DNA of 64,000 nt from Peptoniphilus duerdenii ATCC BAA-1640 (GTDB taxonomy: Bacteria > Bacillota > Clostridia > Tissierellales > Peptoniphilaceae). This document shows, in pieces, positions 36,767 to 45,428 of the stretch. A program made the position numbers and the translations under genes. Where the stretch lies: positions 1,631,904-1,695,903 of the forward strand of contig NZ_GL397071.1 of the NCBI RefSeq assembly GCF_000146345.1, given 5' to 3'. The number at the start of each line of letters is the position of its first letter. The first letter of the stretch is position 1. A model generated the notes under the pieces. The model saw nothing but the letters and a program-made list of their open reading frames with translations, searched no databases and was not told the origin of the DNA.

Positions 36767-37388
36767 TTATACATTTTATTTTTTGTTTTAATTCTTGTAC
36801 TGCAATATCAGCGTCACTTCTTTGCATTATAGCTCGAACTACGCAAACTCCAGATATATCAAGACCATTTAAAATTTCAATATTGTCTTTATTTAGTCCT
36901 CCGATTGCAAATACATCTATATCTACATTTTTAGAAATATCATCCAATGTATCTACGGAGGTTAATTTAGTTATAACTTTTGTCTTCGTTGGTCTTATAG
37001 CACCGACCCCAAGATAGTTTGCCCCATCTTTTTCACACTCTTTTGCAACTTCTACAGATTTTGCAGATGAACCTATAATTGCATCTTTTCCTAAAATCTT
37101 TCTAGCGATTGTGACAGGAATATCTGAACTTCCCAAATGAACGCCAACACCTAAGGCATAAGCAATATCCACCCTATCATCTATAATAAGTGGAATATTG
37201 AATTTATCTGTAATCTCTTTTACAGCTTCACCGAGTCTCATAATTTCTCTTGCAGTCTTATCTTTTTCTCTAATCTGAACTATATCTACTCCAGATTTGC
37301 AAGCTTTATAAACTCTATTTAGATATTCTTCTTCATCTAAATTTGTAGAATCTGTAACTAAGTAAAGTGCATCTTTAAATTTTCTCAT
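36753..37388 (-). CDS. thiE: Thiamine-phosphate synthase
   Basis: ThiE joins HMP-PP and thiazole phosphate to thiamine monophosphate. Motifs: VDIVQIREKD (pyrophosphate contact), IIDDRVDIAYALGVGVHLG, GASYLGVG-type (GANYLGVGAIRPTKTK) and IGGLNKDNI. GAGG seven bases upstream supports ATG 37388 (MRKFKDAL); the frame opens at TTG 37394. Overlaps thiM. Ends in its own terminator. Confidence 0.94.
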   Translation of the reverse strand: MRKFKDALYLVTDSTNLDEEEYLNRVYKACKSGVDIVQIREKDKTAREIMRLGEAVKEITDKFNIPLIIDDRVDIAYALGVGVHLGSSDIPVTIARKILGKDAIIGSSAKSVEVAKECEKDGANYLGVGAIRPTKTKVITKLTSVDTLDDISKNVDIDVFAIGGLNKDNIEILNGLDISGVCVVRAIMQRSDADIAVQELKQKIKCIRSQC

Positions 37389-38184
37389 ACTCAAGCCTCA
37401 TTTTATCTTTAACCGTTTCATAATCCAAATTATAAAACACGCTTTGCATATTAATAAATCTTTCGATAGGTGATGAGCCTTTAGATATTTCTCCTGATAT
37501 GTCGAATAGTAAAACCGAAATTATAGCGGCATTTAGAGGATCTAGTTCTGTTAGATACGCTCCGATTATTGAATTTAAAATACATCCTGTAGCTACAATC
37601 TGAGGCATAAAATCACTGCCATTAGAAATAGTTACTACTTCTTCTCCGTTTGAGATTATGTCTACTTCTCCAGTTGCTAATACTACTGAATTTAATTTTT
37701 TAGAAAGTTCTTTTACAACACTTTTTTTATAAAAAATATCATTTGAATCATTTTCTAATTCATCTATGCCAATGGTTTTATATCCTTTGTATAGACTCTC
37801 TATCTCTGTAAAATTGCCCTTTATAACTTCTGGAATCTTTATTTTAAATAATTCATTTAAAATATTTCTTCTAAAATCTGAAATTCCAACTCCAACCACG
37901 TCTATAGAGACTGGTTTATTGTTTTGTTTTGCAGATTCAAGAGCAGATTTTTGAGATTCAAACCTAGTCTTATTTATATTTGCAAGCGAAATTGTAAGCG
38001 AATCAGCATTTTTTGTTACTTCTTCTACTTCTTCTATTGCGTCAGCGCATATTATTCTAGCACCTGTCGCCAAAGTGAAGTTACAAATTTCAAATACACC
38101 GATCTTACTTACTATTGAATGTACAAGTTTTTTGTCTTTTTTTAAATTTTTTCTTATCTCAAATAGTTCTTTTAGATTTTTCAT
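37375..38184 (-). CDS. thiM: Hydroxyethylthiazole kinase
   Basis: ThiM phosphorylates the thiazole alcohol for salvage. 269 aa, ribokinase-like fold; the nucleotide and catalytic Cys region is QIVATGCILNSIIGAYL and the sugar/thiazole side shows IKGNFTEIESLY. The motif TGC with Gly/Cys matches ThiM. Between thiW and thiE in one operon. Confidence 0.93.
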   Translation of the reverse strand: MKNLKELFEIRKNLKKDKKLVHSIVSKIGVFEICNFTLATGARIICADAIEEVEEVTKNADSLTISLANINKTRFESQKSALESAKQNNKPVSIDVVGVGISDFRRNILNELFKIKIPEVIKGNFTEIESLYKGYKTIGIDELENDSNDIFYKKSVVKELSKKLNSVVLATGEVDIISNGEEVVTISNGSDFMPQIVATGCILNSIIGAYLTELDPLNAAIISVLLFDISGEISKGSSPIERFINMQSVFYNLDYETVKDKMRLEYEKI

Positions 38185-38695
38185 AATCCATCACTCCAAG
38201 TTTTCTTTGGATAGTATATAGTGATCCATTTCTTTTTAAAACTTGAAGAAAAATAAATGCTACTGTTGAACCCATAGTGGTTGCAATTAAAAATGATGGC
38301 ACATAGAACATCCATGTAAGTCCAGTCTTACCCCATAGTAGTGACATAACTGGATATGAAACTATTGCTCCGATAATACCGGTACCTATAATTTCTCCCA
38401 AGCAACCATAAAATATTGAACCTTTAGATGCTTTGTAAAAAATTCCGCTAAGTACTGCTCCGAATACTTGTCCAGTTATAGCAAGTGGTGGTATTGACAT
38501 AAGTGTCATCCTTAAAAAGGCAATTATGCATGCATTTAAAAGTGAATACCAAGGTCCTAAAAATACTGAACAAACAATGTTAACAAAATGTGCTGTTGGA
38601 CAGAATCCTTCTATCCTAAGTATTGGAGATATAACCACTCCAATAGCAACCATCATGGCCAATGTGACCATCCTCAATAAATGTTTTTCTCTCAA
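38159..38695 (-). CDS. thiW: ThiW thiazole-uptake S component
   Basis: A 178-residue membrane protein with five to six helices, of the ThiW family predicted to import the thiazole moiety of thiamine as an ECF-type S component. Conserved features include EGFCPTAHFVNIVCSVFLGP and the late GKTGLTWMFYVPSF. The TTG start at 38695 is supported by AGGAG with 6-bp spacing; there is no in-frame ATG. It lacks its own ATPase and would use EcfA1-EcfA2-EcfT encoded 20 kb away. Confidence 0.9.
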   Translation of the reverse strand: MREKHLLRMVTLAMMVAIGVVISPILRIEGFCPTAHFVNIVCSVFLGPWYSLLNACIIAFLRMTLMSIPPLAITGQVFGAVLSGIFYKASKGSIFYGCLGEIIGTGIIGAIVSYPVMSLLWGKTGLTWMFYVPSFLIATTMGSTVAFIFLQVLKRNGSLYTIQRKLGVMDYEKSKRTI

Positions 38696-38806
38696 TTTTT
38701 TCTCCTATTAACGGTAAGGACTAAGTAGTCCACTCTCACCTTGTTATACAAGTTCCCTCGCGAGTATTGAAGTGAAAGGCGCTCCCCTCCCACTTGAGAA
38801 ATATCC
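38696..38806 (-). promoter_or_regulatory. Structured leader of the thiW-thiM-thiE operon, riboswitch candidate
   Basis: About 100 nt of leader are far more structured and G+C-rich than neighbours. A helix UCUCA/UGAGA (38799-38795 with 38738-38734) can close a domain containing AAGUG/CACUU (38795-38791 with 38774-38770) and CUUGU/ACAAG (38752-38748 with 38744-38740), followed by a hairpin GGACUA/UAGUCC (38731-38726 with 38723-38718) right before the ribosome site. The TPP riboswitch boxes (CUGAGA, and the CCUGAU...GCCAGCG half) are not found on either strand. A small-molecule sensor is inferred from position and structure only. Confidence 0.5.
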
Positions 38807-38812
38807 ATTTCA

Positions 38813-38841
38813 ATAGTAGTACATTTATAAATTTTTATCAA
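38813..38841 (-). promoter_or_regulatory. Promoter of the thiazole operon
   Basis: -35 TTGATA (38841-38836), 17-bp spacer, -10 TACTAT (38818-38813) on the minus strand, placing the transcript start near 38806 at the edge of the structured leader. Confidence 0.65.
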
Positions 38842-38942
38842 GGAAAAATTTTATTATTTCTATAAAATGTCTGGTATTTAAATATAAATTTTATTATAAT
38901 TTTATATTTCAAAATCAATTTATAGTTTAGTTAAGACACAAT

Positions 38943-39004
38943 AAAAAAACCTCCGAAATATATTTTATGTGTTTTTCAAATACATAAATTACAGGAGGTT
39001 TTTT
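38943..39004 (-). terminator. Terminator after transketolase gene
   Basis: AAAAAACCTCC (38944-38954) and GGAGGTTTTTT (38994-39004) pair over 11 bp around an A+T-rich 39-nt loop that can fold further. The minus-strand product ends in U residues. Between this and the thiW promoter (38842-38942) there is only very A+T-rich sequence. Confidence 0.75.
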
Positions 39005-39051
39005 AAAAATTTTATTTAATTAGTTTTATAAATCTACTAAGAAATTTATAA

Positions 39052-41001
39052 TTATAATTTTTCTAATTCTTCTCTAATTCTAGATGAAGTTATTCTAAAG
39101 TATTCAAACACTTCTGGTCCTGGACCGCTCATTCCAAAACTTTCCATTCCTATAGAAACTCCTTTGAGCCCTACATACTTTGCCCATCCAAATGTTGATG
39201 CTGCTTCCACAGAAATTCTCTTTTCAATGTTTGAAGGTAGAACTTCTTCTCTATATTCAGCAGGTTGTGCTTCAAATAGTTCCATTGATGGCATTGATAC
39301 CACTCTTACACCTTTTAAGCCTTCTGCTGCTTCTAGTGCTATTGAAACTTCTGAACCAGATGCTATAACTATCTTTTCTAGTTCGCCTTCTTCTTTTTTT
39401 ATTATATATGCACCTTTACAAGCATTTATACTTGAATTTAATCTCTTTAGCTTTTGTCTTGTAAGTATTAAACATACAGGAGTTGATGTTGAATTCATCG
39501 CAACTTTCCAAGCTACTGCAGTTTCAAATCCATCCGCCGGACGGAATACAATCATATTAGGAATTGATCTTAACATTGGAATTTGGTCTACCGGTTGATG
39601 AGTAGGTCCATCTTCTCCCACACCTATAGAATCGTGGGTCAATACAAATATATTTGGAAGCATTTGAAGTGATGCTAGTCTAAGAGCCGGTTTCATATAA
39701 TCTGAAAATACTAAGAATGTTCCACAGTAGGATCTGAGTCCTCCGTGAAGTAAAATTCCATTAGTTATAGCTCCCATTGCGTGTTCTCTAATTCCAAAAT
39801 TAATATTGTTTCCAAGTCTGTCTTCTGCGCTAAAATTGCTTGAATTATTCATGTGGGTATTGTTAGATGGAGCAAGGTCAGCTGATCCTCCAAATAAGTA
39901 GTTAACCTTATTTGCGATTCTATTTATAATTTCTCCAGAGTTTGCACGAGTTGCCAAGTCTTTATCAAAAGAATAGAAATCTTCTTCATTTAAGAAAGCT
40001 TCCTTCTTCTTATTTTCATATACATCCATTAGATTTTTATATTCTTCTGGATATTTTTCCTTATATAACTGTTCTACTCTCTTCCAACCTTCATAGATAA
40101 TCTTTTTATTTTCTACATGACTTTTTATATTTTCATATACATCTTCATCTACATGGAATGGTTCTTCGCTATATCCAAAGTATTCTTTAGTTGCTTTTAA
40201 ATTGTCTGCTCCAAGAGGAGAGCCATGCGCCTTGCTAGAATTTGCTACTGGAGAACCATAACCAATCTTTGTGTTTATTTTAATAAGTGTTGGATGAGGA
40301 TCATTTTTCGCTGAATTAATGGCTTCATTTATTTCCATTAGATTATTTCCATCGGAAACTTCTCTAGTGCACCAGCCACAAGCTTCAAATTTTTTAACTA
40401 CATCTTCTCTAAATGCTAAGTCAGTAGAGCCTTCAATGGTTATTTTATTTGAATCATAAAGAACGATTAATTTATTTAGATTTAATGTACCAGCTAAAGA
40501 AATAGCTTCTAGTGCTACCCCTTCCATGAGATCGCCATCGCCACAAACAACATAGGTATAATGGTCAATTAATTTTAAATCATCTTTATTATACATTGCT
40601 GCTAGATGTTCTTCTGCCATCGCCATACCAACTGCCATAGCTATACCTTGTCCTAGTGGACCTGTGGTACATTCCACCCCATTGGTATGCTTATATTCTG
40701 GATGACCCGGAGTAAGTGAATCTACTTGTCTAAATGCCTTTAAATCATCAATTGTAAGTCCAAATCCAAAGAGATGGAGTAATGAATATAACATTGCGCT
40801 TCCATGTCCTGCCGAAAGCACAAATCTATCTCTATTTATCCATTTTTGATCATCTGGATTGATTGACAAATGGTTTGCCCATAGTTCATAAGTAAAAGCT
40901 GCCGCACCCAAAGGTAATCCAGGATGCCCTGAGTTTGCCTTTTCTATTGCATCCACTGACAACATACGAACTGCATTTATTGAACGTTCTTCTAAATTCA
41001 T
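39052..41001 (-). CDS. tkt: Transketolase
   Basis: Thiamine-diphosphate enzyme of the pentose phosphate pathway moving two-carbon units. TPP motif GDGDLMEG, substrate loop HDSIGVGEDGPTHQP, catalytic His in AGHGSAMLYS. 649 aa, single-chain form. Last gene of the operon DUF5693-csaB-wecG-tkt; its ATG overlaps wecG. It needs the cofactor that the neighbouring thiazole operon helps make, although the two are transcribed separately. Confidence 0.96.
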   Translation of the reverse strand: MNLEERSINAVRMLSVDAIEKANSGHPGLPLGAAAFTYELWANHLSINPDDQKWINRDRFVLSAGHGSAMLYSLLHLFGFGLTIDDLKAFRQVDSLTPGHPEYKHTNGVECTTGPLGQGIAMAVGMAMAEEHLAAMYNKDDLKLIDHYTYVVCGDGDLMEGVALEAISLAGTLNLNKLIVLYDSNKITIEGSTDLAFREDVVKKFEACGWCTREVSDGNNLMEINEAINSAKNDPHPTLIKINTKIGYGSPVANSSKAHGSPLGADNLKATKEYFGYSEEPFHVDEDVYENIKSHVENKKIIYEGWKRVEQLYKEKYPEEYKNLMDVYENKKKEAFLNEEDFYSFDKDLATRANSGEIINRIANKVNYLFGGSADLAPSNNTHMNNSSNFSAEDRLGNNINFGIREHAMGAITNGILLHGGLRSYCGTFLVFSDYMKPALRLASLQMLPNIFVLTHDSIGVGEDGPTHQPVDQIPMLRSIPNMIVFRPADGFETAVAWKVAMNSTSTPVCLILTRQKLKRLNSSINACKGAYIIKKEEGELEKIVIASGSEVSIALEAAEGLKGVRVVSMPSMELFEAQPAEYREEVLPSNIEKRISVEAASTFGWAKYVGLKGVSIGMESFGMSGPGPEVFEYFRITSSRIREELEKL

Positions 41002-41768
41002 ATATCCTCCTCTACTTTTACAGAATCTCTATTTTTTAAAATTTCAAAAATAAATTTTGGAATTGCAACCTGTCTCTTAATTCTAGATGGCTCTTTTAGT
41101 AATCTATAGAACCATTCCAGATGTAGTTTTATGAATATTTCCGGAGCTCTTTTCATATTACCCGCCAAAATATCCATAACTCCTCCGTTTCCAATTATAA
41201 TCTTGGAATGTAGTTTATCTTTATATTCATTTATAAACATCTCTTGCTTAGGAAATCCAAGTCCTAGAAATATTATATCAGGCTTAAGAGAATTAATCTC
41301 CTCAATAATTTCTAATTCTTCTGGATCGCCTTTCATACCACGGTGTATCCCTTTGAAATATCCATGATGATGGCCAACGATATTTATATTTTCATAATCT
41401 TTTTTGATTTTTTCTTCAGCCTTATCTGTAACCCCTGGCTTTCCACCTAACATGTAAAGGGATCCACGACTTTCATCTAAGATTTTCAAAAGTTCCATAG
41501 AGACATCATATCCGGTTACCCTTTCTTTAAGAGGATGACCTCTCATCTTAGATCCATAGATAAGACCTATTCCATCTGGAATTACAAGATCTGCTCCATT
41601 TATAATATCTCTTAGTTCTTCATCATCCTTTGCTGCCATTACGATTTCAGTATTTGGAGTTATTATTGAATGATTCCTTTCTTCTTTTAAAAATCTATTT
41701 GCTATATCTATGGCTTCTTTGAAATCTATATTAAAAATTTTGACTCCAAAAATGTCTACATATTCCAT
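40998..41768 (-). CDS. WecG/TagA/CpsF family glycosyltransferase
   Basis: A GT26-family enzyme, usually transferring N-acetylmannosamine to lipid-linked GlcNAc at the start of wall teichoic acid or secondary wall polymer synthesis. Motifs: NTEIVMAAKDDEEL, DLVIPDGIGLIYGSK, GGKPGVTDKAEEKI, FLGLGFPKQE. The ATG at 41768 (MEYVDIF) with AGGTGA upstream lies just past the csaB stop; the frame opens at 41789. Context with csaB suggests a pyruvylated secondary cell-wall polymer. Confidence 0.88.
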   Translation of the reverse strand: MEYVDIFGVKIFNIDFKEAIDIANRFLKEERNHSIITPNTEIVMAAKDDEELRDIINGADLVIPDGIGLIYGSKMRGHPLKERVTGYDVSMELLKILDESRGSLYMLGGKPGVTDKAEEKIKKDYENINIVGHHHGYFKGIHRGMKGDPEELEIIEEINSLKPDIIFLGLGFPKQEMFINEYKDKLHSKIIIGNGGVMDILAGNMKRAPEIFIKLHLEWFYRLLKEPSRIKRQVAIPKFIFEILKNRDSVKVEEDI

Positions 41769-41772
41769 TCTA

Positions 41773-42867
41773 TCACCTAATAAATTCATATAAATTTTCA
41801 GCAGATTCTTTAGCTATTTTTCTTAAATGTTCTACGTCTTGTTGAAGCTTTTTATTGAGACTATCTATACTGTCTAAAGAAATTAAAATTTCATTAGCCA
41901 CTTTTTCTCCTTCGAAATCTTCAACATAGTTTGATTGATTTCTGCCTAATTCTTTCATAAACCCATCTATCTTTGGATCGTATGAAATTCCAATTGGATA
42001 AGCACCCATAAGGGTTGCAAATATTAAACCGTGTAACCTCATAGAGAGGTATATATCCATATTACCAACCAGTGAAAGATAACCATCTACATGTAGATAT
42101 TTATCAACTAAATAAATATTTTTATAATCATCTTTTAGTCTATCATAAATCTTAGTTAAAATATCAAGATCTACATGGTAGTAAAATGGAATTAAAAACA
42201 CATCTACATCTGGCTGTTCCTCGAGAATTATTTTTAGAAGTCTAACACTTTCTTCAATAGTTCTTTCACCACAGTCTTTCCAATTTATAATTGTAACACC
42301 AAGTTTTTTAGAATCTCTTTTAGAATAATTCTCTACTATTCCTTGCCCCTCTTTTAAAGAAGGCTTATTTATTCCAAAAACAGTATCTGTAGTTACAATA
42401 ATATCTTTATTTATGCCAATCTTTCTAAGATAATCATAGCTATTGTTATCTCTTACATTTATATAGTCAACTCTGTTTAGAATAAACTTAGTAAGCCTAC
42501 GATTAAATCTGCCTTTGATTGGACCTATCCCCTGGCTATAGATAATTGTTTTCTTGCCCATTATAATAGCCAAGAAAAGAATCATTAGATAGTAAATAAT
42601 TGATTTTGAAGAAGTCACATCTTGCAAAAGACTTCCTCCGCCACTTAGTAGTACATCGCAATTTTTAATTTCTTTTAAAATTTGAAATATATTTGACCTA
42701 TTGGCAGAATCTACAGAATATTTCTTAGTGGTCCATTCAGGATTTTTAGATAGAACTTTTAATTTTAAATTGTAAGTCTGTAATGAATCTATAAGCCCTT
42801 TTAAGATAGCTTCATCACCTATGTTGTTATAGCCATAATAGCCCGATAAAAGCACTTTAATTGGCAA
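41773..42867 (-). CDS. csaB: Polysaccharide pyruvyl transferase CsaB
   Basis: CsaB adds ketal pyruvate to secondary wall polysaccharide so that S-layer-homology proteins can dock. Signature GYYGYNNIGDEAILKGLI at the start, LSGGGSLLQD, SQGIGPIKG and SMRLHGLIFA late. 364 aa fits. Overlaps the DUF5693 gene by 11 bp. Presence implies that this organism displays SLH-domain proteins; none is encoded here. Confidence 0.92.
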   Translation of the reverse strand: MPIKVLLSGYYGYNNIGDEAILKGLIDSLQTYNLKLKVLSKNPEWTTKKYSVDSANRSNIFQILKEIKNCDVLLSGGGSLLQDVTSSKSIIYYLMILFLAIIMGKKTIIYSQGIGPIKGRFNRRLTKFILNRVDYINVRDNNSYDYLRKIGINKDIIVTTDTVFGINKPSLKEGQGIVENYSKRDSKKLGVTIINWKDCGERTIEESVRLLKIILEEQPDVDVFLIPFYYHVDLDILTKIYDRLKDDYKNIYLVDKYLHVDGYLSLVGNMDIYLSMRLHGLIFATLMGAYPIGISYDPKIDGFMKELGRNQSNYVEDFEGEKVANEILISLDSIDSLNKKLQQDVEHLRKIAKESAENLYEFIR

Positions 42868-44938
42868 ATCTATCGTATCCTTTCAATGCGAATTTGTATA
42901 TTAATACGAATAAAATAGCTACAGGAATGCAGACTATATATTCGATTGCGATTCTTTGGAATGAAACCAAAATCGGTGTTCTAATATGTGAAAAAGTATT
43001 TACAATGTCAGCTTGACCGATTGCAATAAGAATTGTCAAGAATATTTCTAAAAATCTTCCACGTTTTTTATATGCCAAGTAGATCAATAAAACTACAGCT
43101 GGATATCCTAAGAATATCGCTTTTGTTCTAGGTCTTACTGGAAGAGTATTTTCTAGGAAGTTTCTAAATCTTAATTCAGCTCCTGGTACTTTTACATTCG
43201 TATTTCCACCTCTTAGAAGAAGTAGAGCAAGAACTCCAAGTGCTACAACACCCATCATCGCATGCCAAAACTTAACATTCATGTTTAAGAATTTACCAAC
43301 TTCATGAATGTCTAGTCTTTCTTCTACCTTATCTCTTGATACACCAATATAGTATAAAAATACTACTAGTGATAGAAGGATTGGCATTATTTGACTAATC
43401 TTAACACCTCTAAATATTATAAGTTCAAGCATATCTCTAGTTGAAGCTAAGAATGATACTTCATATAGTGCGCCTACCATAGTTATAATGACAGAAACTA
43501 AAAGAATAATCATTCCCTTTATAAATATTTGTACATCAGATATTTTATTGGTATCTATATTTTTTCTATTTCTATAGTGATTATAATTTTTAAGCACATA
43601 ACATGTTGCAAGTGTAGGAAGAATTATTATTGCTCCTAAATTGTAAAGACTTGCACCAAAACCTGTCATCTTACCAAGTCCAAAGAATAGAATTGCAGGT
43701 ATTATTCCAAGTATAAATAATATTATTTTAAACACAAAACTTATGTTAAATAATATTCCAAGGAAAATAACCGCAGCTGCACTTACTCCAAATGCAGCAG
43801 GAAGTTTCATAAATGATCTAGGGGACCATTCATTCATAGGTACTGCCGTTCCGTGACTAAAACCTATCTTTTCCATTCTATCAACAGTCATCTTTATAAC
43901 ATTTTCATAAGCAGCTACATCTGTTATAGCTCTATCGTCTTTTACGAATGGTTTAAGCATTATAGATGCAATGTTTCTTTCACTAATTGCTCTAAAGTAG
44001 ACATTTGAAATTTCTTCACCATTTTGATGTCCTGGAATTCCATAGTCAAATTCACTTTGTATATAATCCCAAGTAGTGAACATTCTAAGTTTTCTTACAT
44101 CTTCTCTATTAACGATTGGTTCTTGACCAAGTAATTTTAAGCTACCTCTTTGAGTAGAAGATTCTATTACAGCAACGCCAAGATTTCTCTTGTTTAGTTC
44201 ATCTACAAATTTGCCTACTATGCCATCTTCTGTTTCCATAAAGGCTTCTCCGCCAGCAAAAGTTAAATAATTTACTCTTTCTTCTACTGATTTATTTTTA
44301 TAGAGTTCATCGTAAGCTTTAAAATATCTATCGATTACAAACTTTTGATCTTGGTAAAAATTATTTACCATAGGGCGAAGTAAAATTTTTGCGTTAGCAG
44401 GAATATTTTCTAAATATGGTTTATAGAATCCTAGCCCAATATATTCAATATAAGAATGAGGTTCTCCTCTACTGCCTGCTGGATAACCAAAAATATCAAT
44501 TCCCTTATCTCTAAATTTAACTAAATCTTTAGGTAATGTTTCTATTTTTAAACTTCCATCTTTTGTATATTCAACACTTCTATTATCTTTTAAAGATTTG
44601 AGTCCCTCTTTTACAAATTCAATTATATCTTTATCTCCAGAAACATATAAAAATCCATTGTCAATTTTAGTTTTTATATTTATCTCTGGATCTTCCTCTA
44701 AAGAATTAATAGTGCTTTCGCTAAGAGAAATTACATTTGCTCCTGCATCAACAATTTTTTGTAAAAACTCATCACTATCTCCATATAAATAACCAAGAGT
44801 TTTAAATTCATTATAATCAGCTACTATATCAAAATTTTTGTAAGCTTTTTCAATCTCTATTCTCTTCTTTACAAAATAAAATGAGAATAATGCCGCCAAA
44901 GCCATTATTATTATAAAAATATTATTATTCTTTTTCAT
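42857..44938 (-). CDS. DUF5693 membrane protein
   Basis: A 693-residue protein: signal-anchor helix (about 6-24), a large external domain of about 370 residues, then about eight membrane helices (from about 385 to the end) interrupted by a segment KNYNHYRNRKNID. DUF5693 proteins regularly sit next to csaB. The layout suggests an enzyme or flippase-like partner in polymer assembly, but function is unknown. A TATAAT box is near 44969-44964 and GGAGAGG precedes the ATG. Confidence 0.75.
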   Translation of the reverse strand: MKKNNNIFIIIMALAALFSFYFVKKRIEIEKAYKNFDIVADYNEFKTLGYLYGDSDEFLQKIVDAGANVISLSESTINSLEEDPEINIKTKIDNGFLYVSGDKDIIEFVKEGLKSLKDNRSVEYTKDGSLKIETLPKDLVKFRDKGIDIFGYPAGSRGEPHSYIEYIGLGFYKPYLENIPANAKILLRPMVNNFYQDQKFVIDRYFKAYDELYKNKSVEERVNYLTFAGGEAFMETEDGIVGKFVDELNKRNLGVAVIESSTQRGSLKLLGQEPIVNREDVRKLRMFTTWDYIQSEFDYGIPGHQNGEEISNVYFRAISERNIASIMLKPFVKDDRAITDVAAYENVIKMTVDRMEKIGFSHGTAVPMNEWSPRSFMKLPAAFGVSAAAVIFLGILFNISFVFKIILFILGIIPAILFFGLGKMTGFGASLYNLGAIIILPTLATCYVLKNYNHYRNRKNIDTNKISDVQIFIKGMIILLVSVIITMVGALYEVSFLASTRDMLELIIFRGVKISQIMPILLSLVVFLYYIGVSRDKVEERLDIHEVGKFLNMNVKFWHAMMGVVALGVLALLLLRGGNTNVKVPGAELRFRNFLENTLPVRPRTKAIFLGYPAVVLLIYLAYKKRGRFLEIFLTILIAIGQADIVNTFSHIRTPILVSFQRIAIEYIVCIPVAILFVLIYKFALKGYDRFAN

Positions 44939-45078
44939 GTCCTCTCCTTTTTTCCTACATTTTATTATACTATGAAAAAAATTTTTTGGGTAGATATGTA
45001 TTTCCCATTGCTATTGGTAAGATTAAACACAAATATTTCTCCTATAACTAAACGATCAATTTAAAATATATTACACAA

Positions 45079-45118
45079 AATAAAACGTATAATATTATAA
45101 GTTTATTATACGTTTAGT
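45079..45118 (-). terminator. Terminator after the small membrane protein gene
   Basis: AAACGTATAATA (45083-45094) and TATTATACGTTT (45104-45115) form a perfect 12-bp stem, with a U-rich tail on the minus transcript. It lies 44 bp past the 47-residue ORF, supporting it as a real transcription unit. Confidence 0.75.
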
Positions 45119-45161
45119 AATTTAAATTTTATTTAATTATTTTTATCATTCTTAATTGTGC

Positions 45162-45305
45162 CTAATTCCCAAAATATTTTAAAATAAAATAAATTGCTAG
45201 GAGTAATATTACAGAATAAGCTCCAATTCTAAATTCCTTTTCAGCCTTTTCCTTATCGAACTTAGGCATTTTATTTTTTCCATTTTTTAAATTCTTCTTA
45301 CTCAT
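45162..45305 (-). CDS. 47-residue single-span membrane protein
   Basis: The ATG at 45305 follows GGAGGAGAG. The product starts MSKKNLKNGKNKMPKFDKEK, is strongly basic for the first 26 residues and then has one membrane helix (IGAYSVILLLAIYFIL), ending KYFGN. It stands alone between the DUF5693 gene and the flavodiiron gene and has its own terminator. I do not recognise the family. Function unknown. Confidence 0.7.
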   Translation of the reverse strand: MSKKNLKNGKNKMPKFDKEKAEKEFRIGAYSVILLLAIYFILKYFGN

Positions 45306-45392
45306 CTCTCCTCCTATGTTTAATATAAGTATATTATACATCTTTAAAATTTATTTTGTCTCTAGTGTTTTAAAAATTATATCATCATATGT

Positions 45393-45417
45393 AAAAAGAG
45401 ACCCATTAAGGGTCTCT
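45393..45417 (-). terminator. Terminator after the flavodiiron gene
   Basis: AGAGACCC (45397-45404) pairs with GGGTCTCT (45410-45417), then U-run on the minus strand. It ends the acyl-CoA dehydrogenase fusion-flavodiiron transcript. Confidence 0.85.
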
Positions 45418-45428
45418 CAAATTTTATT

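Noticed and set aside
38696-38806. TPP riboswitch upstream of thiW.
   Set aside because: Expected from context, but the conserved CUGAGA and GCCAGCG-type boxes could not be found on either strand, so I report only a structured leader.
44939-45161. Search for an RNA gene or additional small ORF in the A+T-rich gap beside the 47-codon gene.
   Set aside because: Apart from the terminator at 45079-45118 and the -10-like box of the DUF5693 gene, nothing stood out.
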